From JBHIDQ01 sp046760155 (lineage in GTDB: Bacteria; Chloroflexota; Dehalococcoidia; Dehalococcoidales; RBG-16-60-22), in the NCBI GenBank assembly GCA_046760155.1, contig JBHIDQ010000019.1, forward strand, positions 1-18,700: a stretch of DNA of 18,700 bases, written 5' to 3'. This document shows, in pieces, positions 1 to 6,032 of the stretch; within the stretch, counting starts at the first letter, position 1, and each line of letters starts with the position of its first letter. The position numbers and the translations under genes are program-made. The notes below the pieces were generated by a model, which was not told the DNA's origin, did not search any database, and saw nothing but the letters and a program-made list of their open reading frames with translations.

Positions 1-213
1 ACTGGCGTCCAGGAGATGACCCGCTTTGGCATGAAGGAAGCCGACTTCGCCGAGCTGGCGGAGTATATGGCGGCGGTGATACTTAAGGAAAAGAATGTTT
101 CACAGCCGGTCTCCAGCTTCAGACAGAAGTTCACCAAGATGCAGTACTGTCTGCCTGAGAAGCAGGCTAAGCCTTTGATTGATGACCTCATCAATAGTCT
201 GATAAAATCATAA
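1..213 (+). CDS. glyA: Serine hydroxymethyltransferase, C-terminal end (partial)
   Basis: The open frame enters from the left edge and stops at TAA 211-213, giving the last 70 residues. It begins TGVQEMTRFGMKEADF, which matches the conserved C-terminal part of SHMT (the G-x-x-E-x-T-R-x-G-M stretch), followed by a helical tail. SHMT is a cytoplasmic PLP enzyme that interconverts serine and glycine with tetrahydrofolate. The ATG at position 16 is internal and is not the gene start. The following aminotransferase gene starts 37 bp downstream on the same strand, so the two are probably co-transcribed in glycine/serine metabolism. Only the tail is visible, so the catalytic lysine and the gene's 5' context cannot be checked. 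Confidence 0.85.
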   Translation, partial: TGVQEMTRFGMKEADFAELAEYMAAVILKEKNVSQPVSSFRQKFTKMQYCLPEKQAKPLIDDLINSLIKS

Positions 214-250
214 GACTATTACTCAAGAAAAATAAAAGAGGTGATTGTCT

Positions 251-1450
251 ATGCCCGATATTTCATATCAGGAGCGAAAATCCCCGCATCGAATTCTCCT
301 TGGCCCCGGACCCAGCAACGTTCATCCCCGCGTCCAGCAGGCAATGACAGAACCACTGCTGGGATATATGGACCCATGTTTGTTCACCGTTTTGGATGAC
401 ATCATGAAGTTACTCCGCTTCCTCTTCCGCACCGAAAATGAGCTTACCTTTCCCATCTCGGCTACCGGCATGGCGGGAATGGACGCTAGCTTTGGTAACT
501 TCCTAGAGCCGGGGGATACGGCTGTCATTGGGACGAATGGCTTTTTTGGCGAGCGGATGGTTGACATTGCTTTGAGATACGGCGCTAATGTCATCCGATT
601 GAATGCCGAGTGGGGCCGCATCATCGAACCTGAGGTTATTGAAGCCGCCTTAAAGTCTCAGAAGAAGGTGAAGCTCCTGGCCCTGGTTCATGCCGAGACT
701 TCCACCGGTGTCCTGCAGCCCTTGACCGAGGCTTCACGTCTGGCCAAGCAGTATGGAGCGCTGTTTCTGGTGGATGCGGTTACCTCGCTAGGGGGACACG
801 AGCTGGCGGTGGACGACTGGGGCATCGACATTTGCTATAGTGGCTCGCAAAAGTGTATCAGCTGTCCTCCCGGTCTGGCCCCTTTTACCGCCAACCAAAC
901 CGCGCTAGACACACTAAAGACACGCAAATGTAACGTACCGAGTTTCTATCTCGACCTCTCGTTACTCGCCAAATACTGGTTAGCTAATGGCAGTAGAACC
1001 TATCATCATACCGCGCCGGCCTGTATGTTTTATGCCCTGCATGAAGCCCTGGCACTAATCGCCGAGGAGGGTCTAGAAGCCCGGATTCAACGCCACCTCA
1101 GACACGGCGCAGCACTCCACGCTGGACTGGAGGCTATGGGATTGACCCTGCACGCTCAGCCGGGGCACCGACTGAGTACCCTGACCACGGTACGCATTCC
1201 CTCTGGTATCGATGACCTGCGGATAAGACAGAGGCTACTCAACGAGTTTGCTATCGAGATAGGTGGTGGTCTCGGGACACTGAAAGGACAGGCCTGGCGC
1301 GTTGGTCTCATGGGACATTCCTCAACCGAGGAGAATGTCTTGCTTTTCCTTTCCGCACTGGAAAAACTGCTGATTGAGGAAGGGTACTCATTAGAGGCAG
1401 GCGCTGGGGTGAACGCAGCCACCGAGAATCTGAAAAAAAAGAAAGCTTAG
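251..1450 (+). CDS. Class V aminotransferase, serine/alanine--glyoxylate type
   Basis: This is a fold-type I PLP enzyme of about 399 residues, the usual length for alanine-glyoxylate and serine-pyruvate aminotransferases. The N-terminus carries the family motif LLGPGPSNVHPRV. Mid-protein there is an Asp-Ala-Val-Thr-Ser-Leu-Gly PLP-binding strand, then SGSQKCISCPPG, whose lysine (residue 201) should form the Schiff base. A frame-opening TTG at 245 lies only 1 nt after the Shine-Dalgarno sequence AGAGGTG (237-243), whereas the ATG at 251 sits 7 nt from it, so 251 is the likely start. It follows glyA by 37 bp. The likely role is transamination between serine or alanine and glyoxylate or pyruvate; which pair is preferred cannot be read from the sequence. 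It ends in a lysine-rich tail and overlaps the opposing gene by 4 bp. Confidence 0.85.
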   Translation: MPDISYQERKSPHRILLGPGPSNVHPRVQQAMTEPLLGYMDPCLFTVLDDIMKLLRFLFRTENELTFPISATGMAGMDASFGNFLEPGDTAVIGTNGFFGERMVDIALRYGANVIRLNAEWGRIIEPEVIEAALKSQKKVKLLALVHAETSTGVLQPLTEASRLAKQYGALFLVDAVTSLGGHELAVDDWGIDICYSGSQKCISCPPGLAPFTANQTALDTLKTRKCNVPSFYLDLSLLAKYWLANGSRTYHHTAPACMFYALHEALALIAEEGLEARIQRHLRHGAALHAGLEAMGLTLHAQPGHRLSTLTTVRIPSGIDDLRIRQRLLNEFAIEIGGGLGTLKGQAWRVGLMGHSSTEENVLLFLSALEKLLIEEGYSLEAGAGVNAATENLKKKKA

Positions 1451-1965
1451 TTTTCTTTGCTTAAGTCCCAAAAATATTGCAGTATTTCGTTAACTACTTG
1501 GTCCTGCGATTTATCCTGACAGTTTACCGTGATGTCAGCGTATCTGGAATAGAGAGGTTTTCTTTCCTCATATATCTCTCGTAATGATTTACTTTTTAAG
1601 CCTACTATGCCTCTTTCCATTTCACCGGTTAGCTTTTCGGCGATATTTTCAAAAGAATCGTCCAAGTAGACTAATGTCGAATTTTGTTTCAGGTATTCCA
1701 TAAGGTCAGGATGATAGATAATACTCCCGCCTGGAGCCAGCACCATCTGGGATAAATCTACCTCGTACATTCTTCGTTTTTCCAGTTGCAGAAAAGTCTC
1801 TTCACCTTTGTCATCAATGATTTCTTGTATCGTCTTGCCATCCTTCTCCAAGATGTATTCGTCCACATCAATGAAATTGAACCCCAGAGCTTTAGCTAAT
1901 GACATGCCGATAGTGGACTTGCCCACGCCGGCCATGCCAATCAAGACGATACTCTCACCTTTCAT
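1447..1965 (-). CDS. Shikimate kinase-like P-loop kinase, divergent
   Basis: About 172 residues, the normal size of a shikimate kinase. Visible family elements are the Walker A loop GMAGVGKST (residues 10-18), the substrate-side Asp pair in FIDVDEY (D33, D35), a Gly-Gly turn (79-80), the lid arginine (R118) and the EERKPLY arginine (R135). The arginine of the family's F-R-x-x-E motif, which binds the shikimate carboxylate, is Leu59 here (FLQLE), and the usual GGG turn reads PGG. The fold is clear but the substrate may not be shikimate. The frame also opens at TTG 1995, but a promoter-like sequence (1996-2024) would start transcription near 1989, so ATG 1977 or ATG 1965 is more likely. I chose 1965 because it gives a family-length N-terminus. 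It is convergent with the aminotransferase, sharing 4 bp at the stops. Confidence 0.75.
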   Translation of the reverse strand: MKGESIVLIGMAGVGKSTIGMSLAKALGFNFIDVDEYILEKDGKTIQEIIDDKGEETFLQLEKRRMYEVDLSQMVLAPGGSIIYHPDLMEYLKQNSTLVYLDDSFENIAEKLTGEMERGIVGLKSKSLREIYEERKPLYSRYADITVNCQDKSQDQVVNEILQYFWDLSKEN

Positions 1966-1995
1966 ACCAAACACCATTCTACTATTTTCAGACAA

Positions 1996-2024
1996 AGGAT
2001 AGCATCAGTTTCCATGGTCGTCAA
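1996..2024 (-). promoter_or_regulatory. Candidate sigma70-type promoter of the shikimate-kinase-like gene
   Basis: On the minus strand TTGACG (2024-2019) is separated by exactly 17 nt from TATCCT (2001-1996). Transcription would begin near 1989, giving a leader of about 24 nt before ATG 1965. This is prediction by motif only. Confidence 0.45.
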
Positions 2025-2053
2025 CAGCTTCAGACTTGATTCGGCATCACACT

Positions 2054-2082
2054 TTGACAGCCCAACCCGAACATGCTACGGT
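2054..2082 (+). promoter_or_regulatory. Candidate promoter of the zinc alcohol dehydrogenase
   Basis: A perfect TTGACA (2054-2059) is followed after 17 nt by TACGGT (2077-2082), a weak -10. Transcription would begin around 2089, only a few nucleotides before ATG 2094, which would make the message nearly leaderless. This fits the absence of a Shine-Dalgarno sequence before that ATG. Confidence 0.35.
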
Positions 2083-2093
2083 ATTGCGTGGAT

Positions 2094-3095
2094 ATGAAAG
2101 CCCAAATTTTGTCGAAGCTTTCTCCAATTGAAAATCGGCCACTAAAATTGGTTAATATACCAATTCCTCAGCCGAAAGCCAAAGAAATTCTGGTGAAGAT
2201 CGCTGCCTGTGGCGTTTGCCATACCGAACTGGACGAAATTGAAGGCAGACTTCAGCCCAAACTTCCCGTCGTTCTGGGACATGAAATCATCGGTCGGGTA
2301 GAAAGTTTGGGTTCGAAAGTAACCAAGTTTGGGATTGGAGACAGAGTCGGCATTGCTTGGATTTACTCCGCTTGCGGCAAATGTCACTTTTGTCGTGAAG
2401 GCAAGGAGAATCTATGCCCTGACTTTCAAGGTACCGGATGTGACGCTAACGGTGGCTACGCCCAATACGTCGTGGTCTCGGAAGACTTTACCTATTTGAT
2501 TCCAGATAGATTCACTGATTCTCAGGCAGCTCCTCTTTTGTGTGCCGGAGCCATTGGTTTGCGCGATTTGAAACTTTCTGGGATTAAGCCTGGTCAAACT
2601 CTGGGGCTTTTTGGCTTCGGGGCTTCCGCCCACATCGTAATTCAGGTAGCGAAGTACTGGAAGTGTAAAATTTTCGTTTTCAGTCGAAGCGAAGAGCATC
2701 GCCGTCTAGCGGAAAAATTGGGAGCCGCTTGGACAGGGAGAGCCGAGGATAAACCCCCGCAAAAGATAGACTGCGCCATTGATTTCACCCCAGTGGGAGA
2801 GACGGTGCCTCACGCTTTGCGGGTCCTAGAAAAGGGTGGCCGATTGGTATTGGCGGTGATTCGAAAAAGAAGCCCCATCCCGCCTTTAGATTATGCCCAG
2901 TTATTGTGGGACGAAAAGGAAATCAAAAGCGTGGCTAATATTACCCGAAAGGACGCCCAAGATTTTCTCCCCTTGGCCGCCGATATTCCGATTATCCCGG
3001 AAGTGCAAGAATTCCAATTAAAAGAGGCCAATGAAGCTTTAATTTTATTGAAGCAAGGAGAAATCCATGGGGCAGCCGTTTTGCGGATGGATTAG
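2094..3095 (+). CDS. Zinc-dependent alcohol dehydrogenase (MDR superfamily)
   Basis: A medium-chain dehydrogenase of 333 residues. The GroES-like domain carries the catalytic zinc ligands C39 (CGVCH), H63-E64 (GHE) and C150, plus the structural-zinc cysteines C94, C97, C100 and C108. The Rossmann domain has the unusual loop GFGASAH (174-180) in place of the common G-x-G-x-x-G. This loop is typical of a distinct zinc alcohol dehydrogenase subfamily close to propanol-preferring AdhP. The SRSEEHR stretch after the second Rossmann strand hints at NADP(H) use, which is inference. The frame is open from ATG 2073, but the family N-terminus begins at MKAQIL (2094). No Shine-Dalgarno is visible. It is a single-gene unit, divergent from the kinase-like gene and convergent with the MarR gene 33 bp downstream. 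The alcohol or aldehyde substrate is unknown. Confidence 0.85.
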   Translation: MKAQILSKLSPIENRPLKLVNIPIPQPKAKEILVKIAACGVCHTELDEIEGRLQPKLPVVLGHEIIGRVESLGSKVTKFGIGDRVGIAWIYSACGKCHFCREGKENLCPDFQGTGCDANGGYAQYVVVSEDFTYLIPDRFTDSQAAPLLCAGAIGLRDLKLSGIKPGQTLGLFGFGASAHIVIQVAKYWKCKIFVFSRSEEHRRLAEKLGAAWTGRAEDKPPQKIDCAIDFTPVGETVPHALRVLEKGGRLVLAVIRKRSPIPPLDYAQLLWDEKEIKSVANITRKDAQDFLPLAADIPIIPEVQEFQLKEANEALILLKQGEIHGAAVLRMD

Positions 3096-3128
3096 TCGCC
3101 TCCAAAGTTACGATTCTCAAACCACAAA

Positions 3129-3608
3129 TTACGTGGGGCATAAGAAGGGTAGTTGACGGTCCGTTCCAAGCTCTTCAAGCGCCTTCTGGCATAATTTCCC
3201 CAAGGGTGCCCTCAGTTGCTGACGTTCTTCTTCAGATAGGCAAGACATTACCCTGTGGACAGACTCTCTTTTCGTTGATTGCTTATAGGCTTTACGGCCC
3301 TTGTCTGTGAGCAGGACTCTTACCCGGTTCTTCCGTGCCAAGTCTTTGGTCTTCCTTACCAGCCCATCACCTACCATCCGGCTCAGGAGTCCAGAAATGG
3401 TGTGAGGTTCTCGTAAAAGATACCGCGCTATTTCAGCCGGCGTTGCCTTATCACCAATTGCCTGGACAACGAACAAAACCGCAGCTTCCTCCGGTGTAAT
3501 TCCGTATTGAAATAGTTCTTTCGCCCTAAGTTTACGCATGGCACGCCTCACGTGGAGTATCAACCACCACAGTTCATAATCTTGGTCCTCTGACGGAAAT
3601 CTTCTCAT
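3129..3608 (-). CDS. MarR-family transcriptional regulator
   Basis: 159 residues, standard MarR size. An N-terminal dimerisation helix (WWLILHVRRAMRKL) leads into a winged helix-turn-helix at about residues 55-110: ATPAEIARYLL, then recognition helix HTISGLLSRMVGDGLV, then the wing DLARKNRVRVLLTDKG. A C-terminal helix completes the dimer interface. It acts as a cytoplasmic dimer on DNA, usually repressing until a small ligand binds. The ATG at 3608 has a strong GAGGAG Shine-Dalgarno. A 14-bp palindrome lies 15 bp upstream of the start, as expected for autorepression. The convergent alcohol dehydrogenase and the TRAP operon starting 600 bp away on the other strand are its nearest possible targets. 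No efflux pump is adjacent, so the effector is unknown. Confidence 0.88.
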   Translation of the reverse strand: MRRFPSEDQDYELWWLILHVRRAMRKLRAKELFQYGITPEEAAVLFVVQAIGDKATPAEIARYLLREPHTISGLLSRMVGDGLVRKTKDLARKNRVRVLLTDKGRKAYKQSTKRESVHRVMSCLSEEERQQLRAPLGKLCQKALEELGTDRQLPFLCPT

Positions 3609-3622
3609 CGTCTCCTCACATC

Positions 3623-3641
3623 CACAATTAATTGTGATTAA
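3623..3641. promoter_or_regulatory. Palindromic candidate operator of the MarR gene
   Basis: CACAATTAATTGTG (3623-3636) is a perfect 14-bp palindrome. It overlaps a second inverted repeat, TTAAT-TGTG-ATTAA (3628-3641). It sits directly upstream of the MarR ribosome binding site, where a bound dimer would block transcription. Size and AT-rich core fit MarR operators; no binding evidence exists. Confidence 0.5.
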
Positions 3642-3830
3642 CTATTGCCAACAATGGCTCGACTATCCTAGTCAACTCAAATTAGTCTCAAGAAACAGAA
3701 GTCTGATTTAGCTTAATTAAATTATTAAATAATTTTAGCAGAAATTTCAACATCGGTCTATCAAGACACGCGGAACTCACCTGACTTTCACAGATGCCAC
3801 AAAAACTTTGCAAGGGGTATTGACAAGCTG

Positions 3831-3839
3831 TGCTATAAT
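3831..3839 (+). promoter_or_regulatory. Extended -10 promoter element for the TRAP operon
   Basis: TGCTATAAT combines a perfect TATAAT with the upstream TG of extended -10 promoters. A TTGACA at 3820-3825 is only 8 nt away and cannot serve as its -35. Transcription would start near 3846, at the foot of the hairpin GG(A)AATCG-CATA-CGATTCC (3848-3866). Confidence 0.5.
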
Positions 3840-3965
3840 AATTTAGTGGAAATCGCATACGATTCCTTCATTGAGTATCCTTTAGGAGAGGTTCAAGAGT
3901 AGCCCAAGGATTTTTATCGGATTGTTGAAAAATTTCGGGAAAGGAGAGACTTAAAAAGTAGCCGA

Positions 3966-4089
3966 GCAAACCGTTATTTTGGCTTGCAACAAACGTAGCG
4001 GGCTCTGCCAGGGGAGAGTTCTGTAGAGACCGGTGCTAGTGCCCCTCCCATGTGCTGCTTGACGCGAAATTGGGCAAGTGGCATCCCGC
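3966..4089 (+). ncRNA. Candidate structured leader RNA upstream of dctP
   Basis: Manual folding gives a hairpin GCAAACC/GGCTTGC (3966-3972 with 3981-3987, one mismatch). It is followed by what looks like a three-way junction: closing stem GCGGG/CCCGC (3998-4002 with 4085-4089), arm AGGGG/CCCCT (4010-4014 with 4042-4046), and arm TGCTGCTTG/CAAGTGGCA (4053-4061 with 4075-4083, nine pairs including two G-U). The element lies between a promoter-like box and dctP, the usual place for a riboswitch or attenuator. I do not recognise a known riboswitch class in its sequence. Confidence 0.35.
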
Positions 4090-4223
4090 GATTAAACCTT
4101 GTAGCGCTTAACACAATCAAAATTCAGGGTGAATACCCAATAATAGGAAAAGGGAGGTGATAGCTTTCAACAAAAAGGATTTTGATACGGACGGGTTCCT
4201 AAATTTTAGGAGGAGGTAAATAG

Positions 4224-5456
4224 GTGAAAAAGGAAATATTGTTAATTCCATTGGCTTTGTTGCTAGCCGTAAGTTTGGTGGCTGGCTGCGCGGCCCCGGC
4301 ACCAGCTCCCGCACCAGCTCCAGCTCCGGCTCCAGCACCTGCGCCAGCTCCAGCTCCCGCACCTGCCCCAGCTCCAGCCCCTGCACCTGCCCCAGCTCCA
4401 GCCCCTGCACCTGCTCCAGCTCCTGCTCCAGCTCCAGCACCAGCCGCACCAGCGGAAAAAATCACTTGGGTTGGCCAGTCACTCACCGCGCTGGACACGC
4501 CCTTTTCTCGTTATTTTCAGAGAATTGCTGAGCGCGTTACCGCGTTCAGTGGAGGGCGTTTCGAAGTACAAATCCATGCTGCCGGCACTATTGTGCCCGC
4601 CTACGAGGAGTTCATGGGAATGCATGAGGGCGCCATTGACTGGGGTGCTGCACCCCTGCACCCGGTGACCGGCACGCATCGCTGGGCCGGCATTTACCAT
4701 CAGAATGCGGGTAGGTTACCCCCCTGGGTCTATTACCTGTTTCTTTGCGAAGAAGGCATCGATATGGCCAATAACTGGTTCGCGGAAGCAGGGCATGATG
4801 TCTACTTTCCCGCACGGACTGGGGGCGTTGGTCCACCTGAGCTCTTCTTGCATAGCACCAAGAAGCTAGAAACAGTGAAGGACTTTGATGGGCTGAAAAT
4901 CCGCACATTCGGTGACACCGGGGAGCCTTTCAAGGTCTTCGGCGCTTCTACCACCTATATGCCCGCGGGAGAAATCTACGAGTCCACAATGCGCGGTGTA
5001 ATTGACGCTTTTGAAATGAGCTCAGCTTACATGAACTATGATATGGCCTACCATGAAGTTGCCAAGTATATCTACATTTCTCCCATCCGAGCCCCTAGCG
5101 AGTGCCAGGCTCTTGGGGTGAAGCGAAGCAAGTGGGAGGAGCTACCCGATGACCTCAAAGGGATTTTCGGCGAGGTCGCCCGCGCCGAAACAGTAGAGTA
5201 TGGCAGGAATCTGCACGCGAAGGAAGCCTGGGCACTGGAGCAATATAGAGATTACGGAAACGTCGTAGAAAAGCTCCCCAAGGCGATAGAAGACCCCTTT
5301 AAAGAAGAGTACGATAAGGTCATGGACGGCATCGCCGCCGAGTATCCCTCTTTCGCCGAATTCCTGCACGCTCAGCGTGCCTGGGCAGTAATGTGGAATG
5401 ACCTTTGGGGGCTTCCCGACTGGGCGGTACCGCCAGAAGAGTGGCGGCAATATTAG
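4224..5456 (+). CDS. dctP: TRAP transporter substrate-binding lipoprotein, DctP family
   Basis: 410 residues. A lipoprotein signal (KKEILLIPLALLLAVSLVAGC) ends in the lipobox LVAG-C22, so the mature protein should be lipid-anchored on the outer face of the membrane. Residues 24-73 are 25 uninterrupted Ala-Pro units, an extended tether. The binding domain runs from about residue 78 to the end and has DctP features: the Leu-Lys-Ile-Arg strand whose Arg usually grips the ligand carboxylate, and a VIDAFE...EVAKYIY segment resembling 2-oxo-acid/monocarboxylate binders such as TakP. The start is GTG 4224, with a very strong AGGAGGAGG (4208-4216) 7 nt upstream. It delivers an organic acid to DctQM encoded downstream. 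The actual ligand cannot be told. Confidence 0.92.
   Translation: MKKEILLIPLALLLAVSLVAGCAAPAPAPAPAPAPAPAPAPAPAPAPAPAPAPAPAPAPAPAPAPAPAPAPAPAAPAEKITWVGQSLTALDTPFSRYFQRIAERVTAFSGGRFEVQIHAAGTIVPAYEEFMGMHEGAIDWGAAPLHPVTGTHRWAGIYHQNAGRLPPWVYYLFLCEEGIDMANNWFAEAGHDVYFPARTGGVGPPELFLHSTKKLETVKDFDGLKIRTFGDTGEPFKVFGASTTYMPAGEIYESTMRGVIDAFEMSSAYMNYDMAYHEVAKYIYISPIRAPSECQALGVKRSKWEELPDDLKGIFGEVARAETVEYGRNLHAKEAWALEQYRDYGNVVEKLPKAIEDPFKEEYDKVMDGIAAEYPSFAEFLHAQRAWAVMWNDLWGLPDWAVPPEEWRQY
4293..4442 (+). repeat. Ala-Pro codon repeat in dctP
   Basis: Fifty codons alternate GCN and CCN (25 Ala-Pro units). Codon choice is varied, but a perfect tandem 24-bp duplication is embedded (4361-4384 and 4385-4408), showing recent slippage or unequal recombination. 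The repeat also creates long meaningless open frames on other frames and strands. Confidence 0.95.
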
Positions 5457-5479
5457 CTGGTGACCAAATTTTAGGTCTT

Positions 5480-5510
5480 TCCCCGCTCCGGGTTCTCCCC
5501 GGAGCGGGGA
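5480..5510 (+). promoter_or_regulatory. Intercistronic stem-loop between dctP and dctQ
   Basis: TCCCCGCTCCGGG (5480-5492) and CCCGGAGCGGGGA (5498-5510) form a perfect 13-bp stem around the loop TTCTC. No T-tract follows, so it is more likely an mRNA-stabilising or partial-termination element than a full terminator. The 3' arm contains the only Shine-Dalgarno-like bases (GGAGCGGGG) before dctQ. Confidence 0.75.
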
Positions 5511-5522
5511 TTGATGTAAACG

Positions 5523-6032
5523 ATGAGAAAGATAATAAAAGCTATTGACGCCACTAATGAATCTGTGGGCACCGTAATAAAATGGTTGGCCCCTCTCATA
5601 ATGTTGCTCATAACCATCCAGGTTTTTCTCCGTTATGTGCTTGGCCAGCCTGGCGATGTGCTACCGATACTGATGATCTCGGCCGGGGCAACGATTTACG
5701 TTCTTGGCTGGGGTTATGTTTACCTCCACGACCGGCATGTGAGAGTGGATGTTTTTTATGCTCGATGGTCCCCCAGGACAAAAGCCCTCATTGACGTTAT
5801 TTTCAGCCTGATTTGGCTACTGCCGTGGCTCGCTTTCCTGGCCTTTATTAGCGGGAAGTGGACATTGGAATCGTATGAAACTTCCGAATGGTGGACGCTC
5901 ACCTATTGGCGCCCTCCACTTTGGCCCATGAGAGCAACTATATTTGTGGGAGTGGTTTTGCTTGCCCTTCAGGGTTTGGCTCAATTGGTTCGTAGTTTCC
6001 ATGTGCTGGTAAGGAATAGAGCTTATGATTGA
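5523..6032 (+). CDS. dctQ: TRAP transporter small permease subunit, DctQ family
   Basis: 169 residues with four predicted membrane helices (about 17-37, 45-65, 85-107 and 135-155), the standard DctQ layout. The loop after helix 2 has the family signature HDRHVRVDVFY. DctQ pairs with DctM to form the sodium-coupled membrane part of a TRAP transporter that accepts ligand from DctP. The ATG at 5523 lacks a good free Shine-Dalgarno; the nearest candidate bases are locked in the preceding 13-bp stem, which suggests weak translation relative to dctP. It overlaps dctM by 8 bp, pointing to translational coupling. Confidence 0.92.
   Translation: MRKIIKAIDATNESVGTVIKWLAPLIMLLITIQVFLRYVLGQPGDVLPILMISAGATIYVLGWGYVYLHDRHVRVDVFYARWSPRTKALIDVIFSLIWLLPWLAFLAFISGKWTLESYETSEWWTLTYWRPPLWPMRATIFVGVVLLALQGLAQLVRSFHVLVRNRAYD

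Larger units (their letters stand above)
3609..4223. other. Long intergenic region between the MarR gene and dctP
   Basis: This 615-bp stretch has no convincing protein gene. From left to right it holds the MarR start region and operator, an AT-rich zone with an interrupted palindrome AAATTATT-A-AATAATTT (3719-3735), an extended -10 element (3831-3839), and then a roughly 380-nt apparent leader of the TRAP operon with several stem-loops and two Shine-Dalgarno-like sequences. Confidence 0.6.

Noticed and set aside
322..624. Antisense frames within the aminotransferase and many other genes
   Set aside because: They lie inside well-supported genes, have no family resemblance and no start signals.
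3719..3735. AAATTATT-A-AATAATTT interrupted palindrome as a second operator
   Set aside because: Pure A/T inverted repeats arise easily by chance in such a region, and its sequence differs from the palindrome next to the MarR gene.
3820..3839. TTGACA followed by TATAAT as one promoter
   Set aside because: The two hexamers are only 8 nt apart. The TATAAT is better explained as an extended -10 (TGCTATAAT).
3998..4089. A glycine, T-box or cobalamin riboswitch
   Set aside because: Glycine-linked genes lie not far upstream, but the conserved motifs of these classes are absent. Only an unclassified structured RNA can be proposed.
4117..4498. Long open frames opposite dctP encoding Gly-Ala or Leu/Glu-rich repeats
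   Set aside because: They are by-products of the GCN-CCN repeat; they lack ribosome binding sites and overlap a clear lipoprotein gene.
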